The notes beneath the pieces were generated by a model. It saw only the letters and a list, made by a program, of their open reading frames with translations, did not search any database and was not told where the DNA came from. From NCBI GenBank assembly GCA_020633335.1, contig JACKDU010000003.1, positions 434,001 to 498,000 on the forward strand: a stretch of DNA of 64,000 nucleotides, read 5' to 3'. Below are positions 46,953-53,862 of the stretch, one piece after another. Both the position numbers and the translations under genes were made by a program. The stretch's first letter is position 1. Each line of letters opens with the position of its first letter. This DNA comes from Myxococcales bacterium (GTDB lineage Bacteria > Myxococcota_A > Polyangia > Nannocystales > Nannocystaceae).

Positions 46953-47417
46953 CTAGCCGCAGGTGCCCTCGCCGCAGGCGGCCTCGGCCGACTTCTTCTT
47001 GGTGGCGGCCTTCTTCTTCGTCGTCGGCTTGGCCTTCGGGGCGGCGACCTCGTCGGTCTTGGCGAGGGTCTTCGACTCACCCTCGGTCTCGCCGCCGCTG
47101 CTCAGCGTGTCGCCGGCGACCGCGGAGCCCGCGGTGTTGGCCTCCGGGGTCGCGCCCTCGTCGTCGCCGCCGTCGATCGGCTTCGGGGTGCTGCTGCCCG
47201 CGTCGCCGCCGTCGATCGGCTTGCCGGCGCCGCAGCCCTTGTCGCCGCCGCAGCCCTTGTCGCCGCCGCAGCCCTTGTCACCGCCGCAGCTCTTCTCGCC
47301 GGCGCCGTGCTCCGAGCCGGGGACCTCGGTCGCGTCGGCCTGGGTGGACTTGCAGGCGGAGAGGTTGAGGCCGGTGCCGAGGACGGCGAGGGCGGTGGAG
47401 ATTGTCTTGAGATCCAT
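46953..47417 (-). CDS. Cys-repeat lipoprotein, probable MNIO-modified precursor (HvfA/bufferin-like)
   Basis: A 154-aa protein with a signal and lipobox (LNLSAC, Cys22). Residues 41-66 hold four repeats of six residues around Cys44, 50, 56 and 62 (SCGGDKGCGGDKGC, ending GCGAGK). An acidic, Gly/Thr/Pro-rich spacer with two KPIDGGD segments follows, then a Lys/Pro stretch, and the protein ends in ACGEGTCG (Cys148, Cys153). HvfA-type substrates have repeated EGKCG motifs; DKGCG and EGTCG look like variants. GAGGAAG lies about 8 nt before the ATG. Position directly before the MNIO gene is what is seen for such substrates. Modification of Cys to oxazolone-thioamide or thiooxazole and copper binding are predicted, not shown. 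Confidence 0.8.
   Translation of the reverse strand: MDLKTISTALAVLGTGLNLSACKSTQADATEVPGSEHGAGEKSCGGDKGCGGDKGCGGDKGCGAGKPIDGGDAGSSTPKPIDGGDDEGATPEANTAGSAVAGDTLSSGGETEGESKTLAKTDEVAAPKAKPTTKKKAATKKKSAEAACGEGTCG
47230..47301 (-). repeat. four 18-bp tandem repeats encoding the CGGDKG motif
   Basis: Units at 47230, 47248, 47266 and 47284; the first two are identical, the third has one change and the fourth four or so. They encode the Cys repeats of the precursor, so copy number sets the number of putative metal sites. Confidence 0.92.
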
Positions 47418-47469
47418 GGTCTTCTTCCTCTGACTTCCTTGAGTCGTTGTCGGGTGAATCGTCGGCCGG

Positions 47470-48315
47470 CTAGCCGGCGGGGGCGGGCTCGGCCGGCGCG
47501 GCCGGCTTCGCCGAGGTGTCGGGGGCGGCGCTCAGCTCGACCGACACCTGGGCCTCGCTGGCGACCTTCTCCGAGAGGGCCGAGAGGGTCTTGGCGGCGA
47601 GCTTGCCGAAGGCCTCGCGGGGGTGGACGTCGTACTCCTCGAGGCCGATCGCCAGCGGCTTGACGGTCTTGACCGTCAGCTTGGTCGGCTTGTCGCCGTC
47701 GAAGGTGAAGACGACCTCGATCTCGGCGCTCTTGGCCGCCTTGCGCTGGTGGAGGAGGAACTCGCCCTCGACCTTCAGGGTCGCCTTGCGCTCGGCGCCC
47801 TCGACCTTCGAGAGGTCGCTTGGGGTCGCCGAGACCACCTTGGCGATCGAGTACTCGATCTTCGCGTTCTTGGCCCGCTCCTCCTCCGGCGCGTCGCCGC
47901 CGATCTCGAGCCAGTTGCGGGCGTGCTCGTTTTGGAGGTCGCTCTTGCTCTCCTCGCCGAAGGTCCCGTCGTCCTTGGCGTTGCGCTGGAAGAGCTCGAG
48001 CTCGGAGATGTCGACGTGGACCAGGCCTGTGCTCTTGGTCAGGTCCATGAAGTCGACGTGGATCTCGCCGGTGATCGCCGTCGACGGCACCCGCCCGCGG
48101 ATCTTCTCGACCGGCGCCTCCATCTCGAAGCCGAGGGTGTTGCCGTCGGCGCCGAGCTTGAAGGTGGTCGCGTCGATCCCCTTGGGCGGGGGCGGGGCCT
48201 CGAGCTTCTCGGCCTTCTCGTGGAGGGGCTTGGCCGGCTCGCCGCCGCAGGCGGCGAGGAGGAGCGCGGAGATGGCCATCATGGCCAGGGGGAGGGGAGC
48301 GTGCCTTTGTCGCAT
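47470..48315 (-). CDS. YceI-like lipoprotein
   Basis: A 281-aa lipoprotein (lipobox LLLAAC, Cys22). The body, about 50-235, resembles a YceI lipocalin-like beta barrel: FKLGADGNTLGFEMEAPVEKIRG, ITGEIHVDFMDLTKSTGLVHVDISELEL (in parts), a helical insert with NEHARNWLEI, and KATLKVEGEFLLHQRKAAKSAEIEVVF. YceI proteins bind hydrophobic ligands such as isoprenoids. The C-terminus is Ala/Pro-rich. It is 52 nt upstream of the Cys-repeat precursor on the same strand and may be part of that operon. Confidence 0.8.
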   Translation of the reverse strand: MRQRHAPLPLAMMAISALLLAACGGEPAKPLHEKAEKLEAPPPPKGIDATTFKLGADGNTLGFEMEAPVEKIRGRVPSTAITGEIHVDFMDLTKSTGLVHVDISELELFQRNAKDDGTFGEESKSDLQNEHARNWLEIGGDAPEEERAKNAKIEYSIAKVVSATPSDLSKVEGAERKATLKVEGEFLLHQRKAAKSAEIEVVFTFDGDKPTKLTVKTVKPLAIGLEEYDVHPREAFGKLAAKTLSALSEKVASEAQVSVELSAAPDTSAKPAAPAEPAPAG

Positions 48316-48408
48316 GGTCGGTGTCGCCTCGGGTGGCTGGGGTACGTCTCGTCGCGTGGGGGTGTTACAGGAGATGGCGAGCGCGCCCGGCCGCGAGGCG
48401 GCGCGCGA

Positions 48409-49077
48409 TCACTTGCAGGGGCCCTTGACCTCGGGGGCCTCGCAGACCGTGAAGTCGTCGGGGATGCAGGTGTCGAGGAACTCGTAGGGGGTCGGCGGGT
48501 CGACGTCGTTCGGGCAAGCGTAGGTGATCGCGTCGCCGCAGATCCCCGAGGGGACGCAGGCGAGGAACTCCGGCGGCATCGTGCACGCCTGCTTTACGTC
48601 GACCATCGAGCCGTGGATCGTCATGCATGCCGGCTCGGCGTCGCAGCTCTTCTCGTCGAGGTCGGCGCAGAGGTCCCCGCCGGTGGTCCCGGTGTCGGTG
48701 CCGCCGGTGGTCCCCGTGGTGTCCGTGCCGGTGCCGGTGCTGGTGCCGGTCGCGTCGGTGTCCGTATCCGTGTCCGGGGCGCCGGTCCCGGTGCTCGCGC
48801 CGGTGGTCCCGGAGGCGCTCTCGGTGTCGCCCTGGCTGGTCGCGGTGCCGCCGGTCGCCTCACCGGTCGATGCCTGGCTGGTGTCGGTGGCGCCCGACGA
48901 GTCGCTGGCGGAGCCCGAGGCGCTCGACGAGGAGTTGCCCGACGACGAGGACATCGACGTCGCCGCGGTCGCGCTCGCGCTGGCTTCGGTGTCGCTGTCC
49001 AGGGCGCTGATCGCCGTGCTGCAGGCGACGAGGAGGAGCGAGGCGAGGGGGGTAAGGAATAGGGGTTGAATACGCAT
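48409..49077 (-). CDS. Cys-rich lipoprotein with Ser/Thr/Gly linker
   Basis: A 222-aa lipoprotein (lipobox LLVAC, Cys19). After DSDTEA comes about 105 residues of Ser, Thr, Gly, Ala and Asp (for example TDTDTDATGTSTGTGTD), then a C-terminal module of about 85 residues with ten Cys (LCADLDEKSCDAEPACMTI, ACTMPPEFLACVPSGICGD, TCIPDDFTVCEAPEVKGPCK). The module looks like a small disulfide-rich surface domain common in Nannocystaceae lipoproteins. TAGGCT lies 6 nt before the ATG. It could be the first gene of a transcript leading to the YceI-like, precursor and MNIO genes (93-nt gap). Confidence 0.8.
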   Translation of the reverse strand: MRIQPLFLTPLASLLLVACSTAISALDSDTEASASATAATSMSSSSGNSSSSASGSASDSSGATDTSQASTGEATGGTATSQGDTESASGTTGASTGTGAPDTDTDTDATGTSTGTGTDTTGTTGGTDTGTTGGDLCADLDEKSCDAEPACMTIHGSMVDVKQACTMPPEFLACVPSGICGDAITYACPNDVDPPTPYEFLDTCIPDDFTVCEAPEVKGPCK

Positions 49078-49083
49078 GCGGGC

Positions 49084-49089
49084 AGCCTA
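49084..49089 (-). promoter_or_regulatory. -10-like TAGGCT of the Cys-rich lipoprotein gene
   Basis: It ends 6 nt before the ATG at 49077. TGGACA (49108-49113 on the minus strand) lies 18 nt further upstream and matches TTGACA at 5 of 6 positions, the best complete promoter of this type in the window. Confidence 0.6.
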
Positions 49090-49196
49090 GCGCGGCCTCT
49101 GCGGGGGTGTCCACCGGCCGCCGCGGCCGGCGGGCCGGTGGGCCCCGATGAACGATGTTCACAGGGCGACGTCAGCGACCTCGAAGCTGAATTGGC

Positions 49197-49227
49197 GAGG
49201 GCGCGCTGGCCAGGCCAGCGCGCCCTC
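49197..49227 (-). terminator. 15-bp perfect hairpin after the BI-1 gene
   Basis: GAGGGCGCGCTGGCC and GGCCAGCGCGCCCTC are separated by a single A. It lies 22 nt after the stop of the minus-strand Bax-inhibitor-type gene. No T tract follows. Confidence 0.7.
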
Positions 49228-49249
49228 CGAGGGCCTCCGCGGCGACGTG

Positions 49250-49996
49250 CTAGTCGCGGCCCGAGAGGGCGATGAGGAGGCGGACCACGTACCAGAAGAG
49301 GAGCGCGACCGAGGCGAAGAGGCCGAGCGAGGCCGCGACGTACTGGTCGGTGCGGTAGTGGTGGAGGATGTTCGAGGTGTCGTAGAGGATGTAGCAGGCC
49401 GCGAAGGCGATCATCGCCACGGTGAAGAAGATCCCGAGCGAGAAGCCGAAGACCAGGCTGGCGACGATCAGGCCCATCGCCGCGAGGCCGGCGATCGAGA
49501 GGGCGCCGCGCATCCACGAGAAGTCCTTCTTGGTGAAGAGGACGATCCCGGTGAGGGCGGCGAAGATCGCCATCGTCGACACGCCCGCGGTGAAGATGAT
49601 CGGGTTCTCGGGGCCGCTGAAGTACTGGGCGATCATCAGCAGCGGCATGAAGATCACCGCCTCGGCGACGACGTAGAGCGCGAGGCCGGCGTACTGCAGG
49701 GGCAGCGAGGTCGCCGAGCGGGCCCACTTGTCGGCGACCCAGGAGACCGCCATGAAGGCGCCGAGGACGATGAGCCAGGAGTAGCGCCCGCCCATCATCG
49801 TGATCGCGAACTCGCGGGTGGCGGCGGTGTTGAGGAGGACGTACTCGAGGGCGACGAAGCCGGCGATCGCCCCGGCGAGGTGGATGTAGGTGCGCTCGAT
49901 GAACTTGGCGCGCTCGGCCACCGAGGTCCGCGAGACGGGGGGCCCGAGCTCGATCGCGCCGTGGTGGTGTTGCTGCTGCTGGTCGTGGAAGCTCAC
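49250..49996 (-). CDS. Bax inhibitor-1/YccA family membrane protein
   Basis: A 248-aa protein with a His/Gln-rich N-terminus (QQQQHHHG) and seven hydrophobic helices: THLAGAIAGFVALEYVLL-like, WLIVLGAFMAVSWVAD, QYAGLALYVVAEAVIFMPLLMIAQYF, IFTAGVSTMAIFAALTGIVLF, ALSIAGLAAMGLIVASLVFGFSLGIF, VAMIAFAACYILYDTSNIL and AASLGLFASVALLFWYVVRLL. The YDTSNIL and FYVVRLL-like ends are typical of the BI-1 fold, which forms a calcium leak or regulates membrane proteases (YccA/FtsH). AGGAGG 7 nt before the GTG at 49996 fixes the start, excluding the ATG at 50017. His at the N-terminus could bind metal. Confidence 0.94.
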   Translation of the reverse strand: MSFHDQQQQHHHGAIELGPPVSRTSVAERAKFIERTYIHLAGAIAGFVALEYVLLNTAATREFAITMMGGRYSWLIVLGAFMAVSWVADKWARSATSLPLQYAGLALYVVAEAVIFMPLLMIAQYFSGPENPIIFTAGVSTMAIFAALTGIVLFTKKDFSWMRGALSIAGLAAMGLIVASLVFGFSLGIFFTVAMIAFAACYILYDTSNILHHYRTDQYVAASLGLFASVALLFWYVVRLLIALSGRD

Positions 49997-50003
49997 TGTC
50001 GGT

Positions 50004-50009
50004 CCTCCT
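50004..50009 (-). promoter_or_regulatory. Shine-Dalgarno AGGAGG fixing the BI-1 start at 49996
   Basis: A perfect AGGAGG 7 nt before GTG; it lies downstream of the alternative ATG at 50017. Confidence 0.75.
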
Positions 50010-50126
50010 GGCGGCATCGGGCCGCCACGCGAAATCGCCGCCCAGAGTAACCCCCACCCCGGGGGCCCGCAAGCGGGGGGGCCGCGGAGGGCGCTCCGGG
50101 GGGCTTGCTGGCGGGGTGGGCTGGGG

Positions 50127-50132
50127 TAGGCT
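50127..50132 (+). promoter_or_regulatory. -10-like TAGGCT of the ABC exporter operon
   Basis: It ends 7 nt before the GTG at 50140. Confidence 0.45.
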
Positions 50133-50139
50133 CGCGCCC

Positions 50140-51138
50140 GTGACCCAGCCCGCGGTCGTCGCCGAACGGCTCTCCAAGCGCTTCGAGGTCGCCCGCCGGG
50201 AGGCCGGGGTCGGCGCCGCCCTCCGGGCGCTCTTCCGCCGCGACGTCCAGGTGGTCGAGGCCGTCGTCGAGCTCTCGCTGACGATCGCCGCCGGCGAGCG
50301 GGTCGGCCTCCTCGGGCCCAACGGGGCCGGCAAGACCACCACCCTGAAGATGCTCGCGGGCCTCCTCCACCCGAGCGGCGGCGCGCTCTCGGTGGTCGGC
50401 CACGTCCCGCAGCGGCGCGCCCCGGAATTTCTCCGGTCGATCGCCCTGGTGATGGGCCAAAAGCGCCAGCTCTCCTGGGATCTGCCGGCGGTCGACACCT
50501 TCGAGCTCCACCGGGTGGTCTACGACATCGCCGCCGCCGACTACCGCCGCCGCCTCGATCTCCTCACCGCGCTCCTCGGCGCCGGCGAGATCATCCGCAA
50601 GCCGGTCCGCACCCTCAGCCTCGGCGAGCGGATGAAGTGCGAGCTGATCGCCGCGCTCCTCCACGGCCCGCGGGTGCTCTTCCTCGACGAGCCGACGATC
50701 GGCCTCGACGTGGCGATGCAGCTGGCGATCCGCGACTTCATCCGCGCCTACAACGAGGAGGAGGGGGCGACGGTGGTCCTGACCAGCCACTACATGGAGG
50801 ACGTCGCCGCCCTCTGCCCGCGGATCATCGTGATCGACGGCGGCCGGCTCCGCTTCGACGGGAGCATCGAGGCCCTGACCCGGCGGATCCACCCGCTGCG
50901 GCGGGTCTCGCTCGCCGCCGATCGGATCCCCGACGCGGACGCGCTCGGGCGCCTCGGCCGGCTGGTGTTGCGGGAGGAGGGGCGCCTGGTCCTCGACGTC
51001 GAGCCCGAGGCGGTGCCGGCGGTCGTCGGCGAGCTCATCGCCCTCCCGGGGAGCCGCGACCTCGTGGTCCGCGACGCGCCCCTCGAGGAGGTGATGCGCG
51101 CGCTCTTCCAGCGCGACGCCGACGAGGCGGCCGAATGA
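50140..51138 (+). CDS. ABC transporter ATP-binding protein
   Basis: A 332-aa ATPase from GTG 50140. Walker A LLGPNGAGKTTTLK, Q loop VMGQKRQLSWDLP, signature TLSLGERMKCEL, Walker B VLFLDEPTIGLD and the switch His in LTSHYMEDV are intact. The GERMK form of the signature and the C-terminal extension (about 75 residues, LRRVSLAADRIPDAD...) are usual in transporters paired with DUF990-type permeases. The stop overlaps the ATG of the first of two permease genes. Substrate unknown; export is likely. Confidence 0.95.
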   Translation: MTQPAVVAERLSKRFEVARREAGVGAALRALFRRDVQVVEAVVELSLTIAAGERVGLLGPNGAGKTTTLKMLAGLLHPSGGALSVVGHVPQRRAPEFLRSIALVMGQKRQLSWDLPAVDTFELHRVVYDIAAADYRRRLDLLTALLGAGEIIRKPVRTLSLGERMKCELIAALLHGPRVLFLDEPTIGLDVAMQLAIRDFIRAYNEEEGATVVLTSHYMEDVAALCPRIIVIDGGRLRFDGSIEALTRRIHPLRRVSLAADRIPDADALGRLGRLVLREEGRLVLDVEPEAVPAVVGELIALPGSRDLVVRDAPLEEVMRALFQRDADEAAE

Positions 51139-51944
51139 GCGGGCTCCGCCGCGGGCTCGCGCTCGCCGGCGCGCTCGGGCGCCTCGGGATCGCCGAGGCG
51201 GTCGCCTACCGGGCGTCGCTCCTGGTCTGGATCCTGACGACCACCTTCCCGCTGGTCTCGCTCGCGCTCTGGGCCGGGATCGCCCGGGCCGGCGGGCCGA
51301 TCGGCGGCTACGGCGAGCGCGACTTCGTCGCCTACTTCGTCGCCGCCTTCATCGTCCGCCAGGTGACCGCGAGCTGGGTGGTCTGGGATCTCGAGCGATC
51401 GATCCGCCTCGGCGAGCTCAGCGTCCTCCTCCTGCGGCCGGTCCATCCGCTCCTCCACCACCTGATGCTCAACCTCGCGGCCCTGCCGGTGCGCCTGGTG
51501 CTCGCGCTGCCGCTGGCGATCGTCGTCCTGGTCGCCGCCGGCGGCCTCGAGGTCGCCGGCGATCCGGCGATCTGGCCGATCATCCCGCTCGCGCTCGCCG
51601 GCGGCTTCATCCTCGCGTTCTCGGTCCAGGCGGCGGTCGGCTGCCTGGCGTTCTGGTGGAACCGCTCGGCGACCCTCTACGAGATCTGGATCGGCCTCTT
51701 CATGGTCCTCTCGGGCTACGCGGTGCCGACCAGCCTCCTCCCCGGGGGGCTCGCCGAGGTCGTCCGCGTCTTGCCCTTCCACGCCGCCCTCGGCTTCCCG
51801 GTCGAGCTCGTGGTCGGCCGCCTCACGGCCGCGGAGGCCCTCGAATTCCTGGCGATCCAGTGGGCCTGGGTGGCCCTCGCGGCGCTCGCCTGCAAGCTCG
51901 CCTGGAGCCGCGGGATCCGGGTCTACGGGGCCTATGGCGCGTAG
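51135..51944 (+). CDS. ABC-2 type permease (DUF990 group), subunit 1
   Basis: A 269-aa integral membrane protein with six hydrophobic segments (LLVWILTTTFPLVSLALWAGI, FVAYFVAAFIVRQVTASWVVW, VRLVLALPLAIVVLVAAGG, IIPLALAGGFILAFSVQAAVGCLAFWW, IWIGLFMVLSGYAVPTSLLP, FLAIQWAWVALAALACKLAW). WDLERSIRLGELSVLLLRPVHP is the conserved cytoplasmic loop of this permease group. Its ATG overlaps the ATPase stop (ATGA) and its end overlaps the next permease start by 11 nt, so the three are translationally coupled. Confidence 0.92.
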   Translation: MSGLRRGLALAGALGRLGIAEAVAYRASLLVWILTTTFPLVSLALWAGIARAGGPIGGYGERDFVAYFVAAFIVRQVTASWVVWDLERSIRLGELSVLLLRPVHPLLHHLMLNLAALPVRLVLALPLAIVVLVAAGGLEVAGDPAIWPIIPLALAGGFILAFSVQAAVGCLAFWWNRSATLYEIWIGLFMVLSGYAVPTSLLPGGLAEVVRVLPFHAALGFPVELVVGRLTAAEALEFLAIQWAWVALAALACKLAWSRGIRVYGAYGA

Positions 51945-52761
51945 AGCAGGGAGGGGCGGGCGATTGGCCGGGCTCCGCAGCGCGCTGCGGGTCGCCGGCG
52001 CGCAGCTCCGGCTCAGCGTCCTCGCGGCCCTCGAGTACCGGGTCGGCTTCTGGTCGGACGGGGTGCTCGGGGTGCTCTGGAGCCTGATCGGCGTGGTCCC
52101 GCTCCTGGTGGCGATCGACCACCGGCCGGAGGTCGCGGGCTGGAGCGCCTGGGAGCTGATGGTCCTCACCGGCTGCTTCATGGCGGTCTCCGGGATCTTC
52201 GGCGCCTTCCTCCAGCCGGCGCTCCTCGCCAGCATGGAGCACGTCCGCCGCGGCACCCTCGACTACCTGCTCCTTCGGCCAGCCAACGCGCTCGGCCTCT
52301 GCCTGGCCGCCGACTTCTCGCCGTGGCGGCTCACCGAGCTCGTGGTCGGGCTCGGCCTCGTCGCCTACAGCCTGGTCGAGCTCGGCGTGCGGCCTGCGGC
52401 CGGCGACCTCCTGCGGGCGGCGGCGGCCTTCGGCGCCGGGATCGTCGCCCTCTACGCCCTCGGGATCCTCGCGCTCGCGGCCTCCTTCCGCGCGCTCCAG
52501 CTCCAGAACCTCACCTACCTCTTCGAGGCGCTCCTCGACTTCGCGCGCTGGCCGGCCTCGGTCTTCGGCGGGCTCCTGCGCGCGCTCTTCACCTTCGTCG
52601 TCCCCTTCGCGGTGATGACGACGCTGCCGGCGGAGGGCCTCCTCGATCGCCTCGAGGCGGGGGCGCTGGGCGGCGCGCTGGCGACCGCGCTGGTGCTCCT
52701 CGCGCTCGCCAGCCTCGCCTGGGGGCGGGCGCTCCGCGGCTACACCTCGGCGTCGAGCTGA
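51934..52761 (+). CDS. ABC-2 type permease (DUF990 group), subunit 2
   Basis: A 275-aa membrane protein, the second half of a heterodimeric channel. The conserved loop is MEHVRRGTLDYLLLRPANAL, equivalent to that in subunit 1. Hydrophobic segments include VLGVLWSLIGVVPLLVAI, LTGCFMAVSGIFGAFLQPAL, FGAGIVALYALGILALAASF, ALFTFVVPFAVMTTLP and LATALVLLALASLAWGRAL. ATG 51934 overlaps the previous gene; a TTG at 51964 is possible. The operon ends with a hairpin. Confidence 0.92.
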   Translation: MARRAGRGGRLAGLRSALRVAGAQLRLSVLAALEYRVGFWSDGVLGVLWSLIGVVPLLVAIDHRPEVAGWSAWELMVLTGCFMAVSGIFGAFLQPALLASMEHVRRGTLDYLLLRPANALGLCLAADFSPWRLTELVVGLGLVAYSLVELGVRPAAGDLLRAAAAFGAGIVALYALGILALAASFRALQLQNLTYLFEALLDFARWPASVFGGLLRALFTFVVPFAVMTTLPAEGLLDRLEAGALGGALATALVLLALASLAWGRALRGYTSASS

Positions 52762-52771
52762 GATCGAAGTC

Positions 52772-52791
52772 TCCTGTCCCGAGAGACAGGA
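52772..52791. terminator. hairpin TCCTGTC/GACAGGA between convergent genes
   Basis: A perfect 7-bp stem with loop CCGAGA, in the 34-nt gap between the exporter and the next lipoprotein. On the plus strand it is followed by TCTT. The core is the same as at 24486-24507. Confidence 0.65.
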
Positions 52792-52795
52792 TCTT

Positions 52796-53659
52796 CTAGG
52801 GCCCGCAGACCAGGTCGAGCCACGAGCCGCAGGCGCCGAGCTCGGCCGGGTACCAGTTGCCGGTGCTGTGGTTGCACCAGCTCACGGTGCCGCCGCCCAT
52901 CTCGGTGCAGGTCGAGCAGTCGAAGCAGTAGTAGGTGCCGAAGTTGGTCGCCTTCGGATCGTCGAGGGCGCCGCAGTAGGCGGTCCAGCACCCGCCATCG
53001 GGGTTGAGGCCGTCCTGATCGCACTGGTTGGCGACCCCGGTCGGGACCTCGCAGCCGTTGTCCCAGTCGCCGTCGCAGTTCTCGTAGGGGGCGGTGCACT
53101 TGAAGCCGGTGCACTCGCCGTCGACGCACTTGCCCCCGCTCGCGTTGGCCGGCGGCGTGCAATCGACCGGGTCAGCGCCGGCGCAGACGCCGTTGCCGTC
53201 GCAGGCGTCGCCCTTGGTGCAGGGGTCGTTGTCGTCGCAGGGGGTGCCCTCGTCGAAGGGGTAGTAGAGGCAGGTCCCGTCGCTGCACTCGCCGATGTCG
53301 TCGTAGCAGCCGGTCGCCGGCGGCTGATCGCAGAGCCCGCCGCAGGGGGCGTCGGTGGTCGCCGGGTTGGTGGTGGTCGAGGTGGTCGAGGTCGAGGTCG
53401 ACGTCGAGGTGCTCGAGGGGCCGCTGGTCAGCGAGCCGGTCGCGTCGCCGCCCCCGCTCGATGAGCCCTCGCCGGTCGACGAGCCCTCGGTGTCACCCTC
53501 GGTCGCCGAGAGCTGGCCCGCCGACGAGATCTGGTTGATCGTCGTGGCCTTGGTGTCGCTGTCGTAGCGCTCCGCGGACGCGCAGGCCCCGATGTAGAGC
53601 GTGAGGCCGAGCGTGAGGGCGACCGTGAGGGCGGAGGGGAGGCGTGGGCAGATGCTCAC
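52796..53659 (-). CDS. Cys-rich lipoprotein with Thr/Ser linker
   Basis: A 287-aa lipoprotein from GTG 53659 (lipobox YIGAC). After DSDTKA and a Ser/Thr/Gly linker with an (Ser-Thr)n run comes a Cys-rich C-terminal region of about 180 residues: CGGLCDQPPATGCYDDIGEC, CDDNDPCTKGDACDGNGVCAG (in parts), CTGFKCTAPYENCDGDWDNGC, CWTAYCGALDD, YYCFDCSTCTEMG. The CxxxDxC-GDxCDGxGxC segment is typical of surface proteins of Nannocystaceae. TACGAT 8 nt before the GTG supports the start; the upstream extension is not supported. Function unknown, probably surface display or binding. Confidence 0.82.
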   Translation of the reverse strand: MSICPRLPSALTVALTLGLTLYIGACASAERYDSDTKATTINQISSAGQLSATEGDTEGSSTGEGSSSGGGDATGSLTSGPSSTSTSTSTSTTSTTTNPATTDAPCGGLCDQPPATGCYDDIGECSDGTCLYYPFDEGTPCDDNDPCTKGDACDGNGVCAGADPVDCTPPANASGGKCVDGECTGFKCTAPYENCDGDWDNGCEVPTGVANQCDQDGLNPDGGCWTAYCGALDDPKATNFGTYYCFDCSTCTEMGGGTVSWCNHSTGNWYPAELGACGSWLDLVCGP

Positions 53660-53667
53660 GAGCGCGC

Positions 53668-53673
53668 ATCGTA
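53668..53673 (-). promoter_or_regulatory. -10-like TACGAT of the Cys-rich lipoprotein at 53659
   Basis: It ends 8 nt before the GTG start. TTCACC lies 17 nt upstream as a weak -35. Confidence 0.45.
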
Positions 53674-53737
53674 GCCGATCTTGGCCCCGGGGTGAAAGCG
53701 AGCAGAGGTCCTCCGCGGCGATTCGCGTCCGGCCGTC

Positions 53738-53760
53738 GCAGGGCAGGGCAGGGCAGGGCA
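53738..53760 (+). repeat. tandem GGGCA repeat with G-quadruplex potential
   Basis: Four GGG runs (53741, 53746, 53751, 53756) separated by CA lie in the 203-nt gap upstream of the Cys-rich lipoprotein. TCGCCTTGG is also repeated twice at 53821-53838. Nothing else is seen in this gap. Confidence 0.85.
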
Positions 53761-53862
53761 GCGCCAGAACGTGCGAGCGCCCGGCCGTCGCGTGGACGGA
53801 CCGGGCGCACTTCGTTCTGGTCGCCTTGGTCGCCTTGGCCCCCTCGGGGCCCGCGCACCGGG

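Noticed and set aside
47230..47301. Tandem 18-bp repeats as a CRISPR array
   Set aside because: Repeats are contiguous with no spacers, lie inside a coding frame and have no cas genes nearby.
49997..50017. ATG at 50017 as BI-1 start
   Set aside because: It precedes a perfect AGGAGG that is correctly spaced for the GTG at 49996, so the ATG would lie upstream of the ribosome site.
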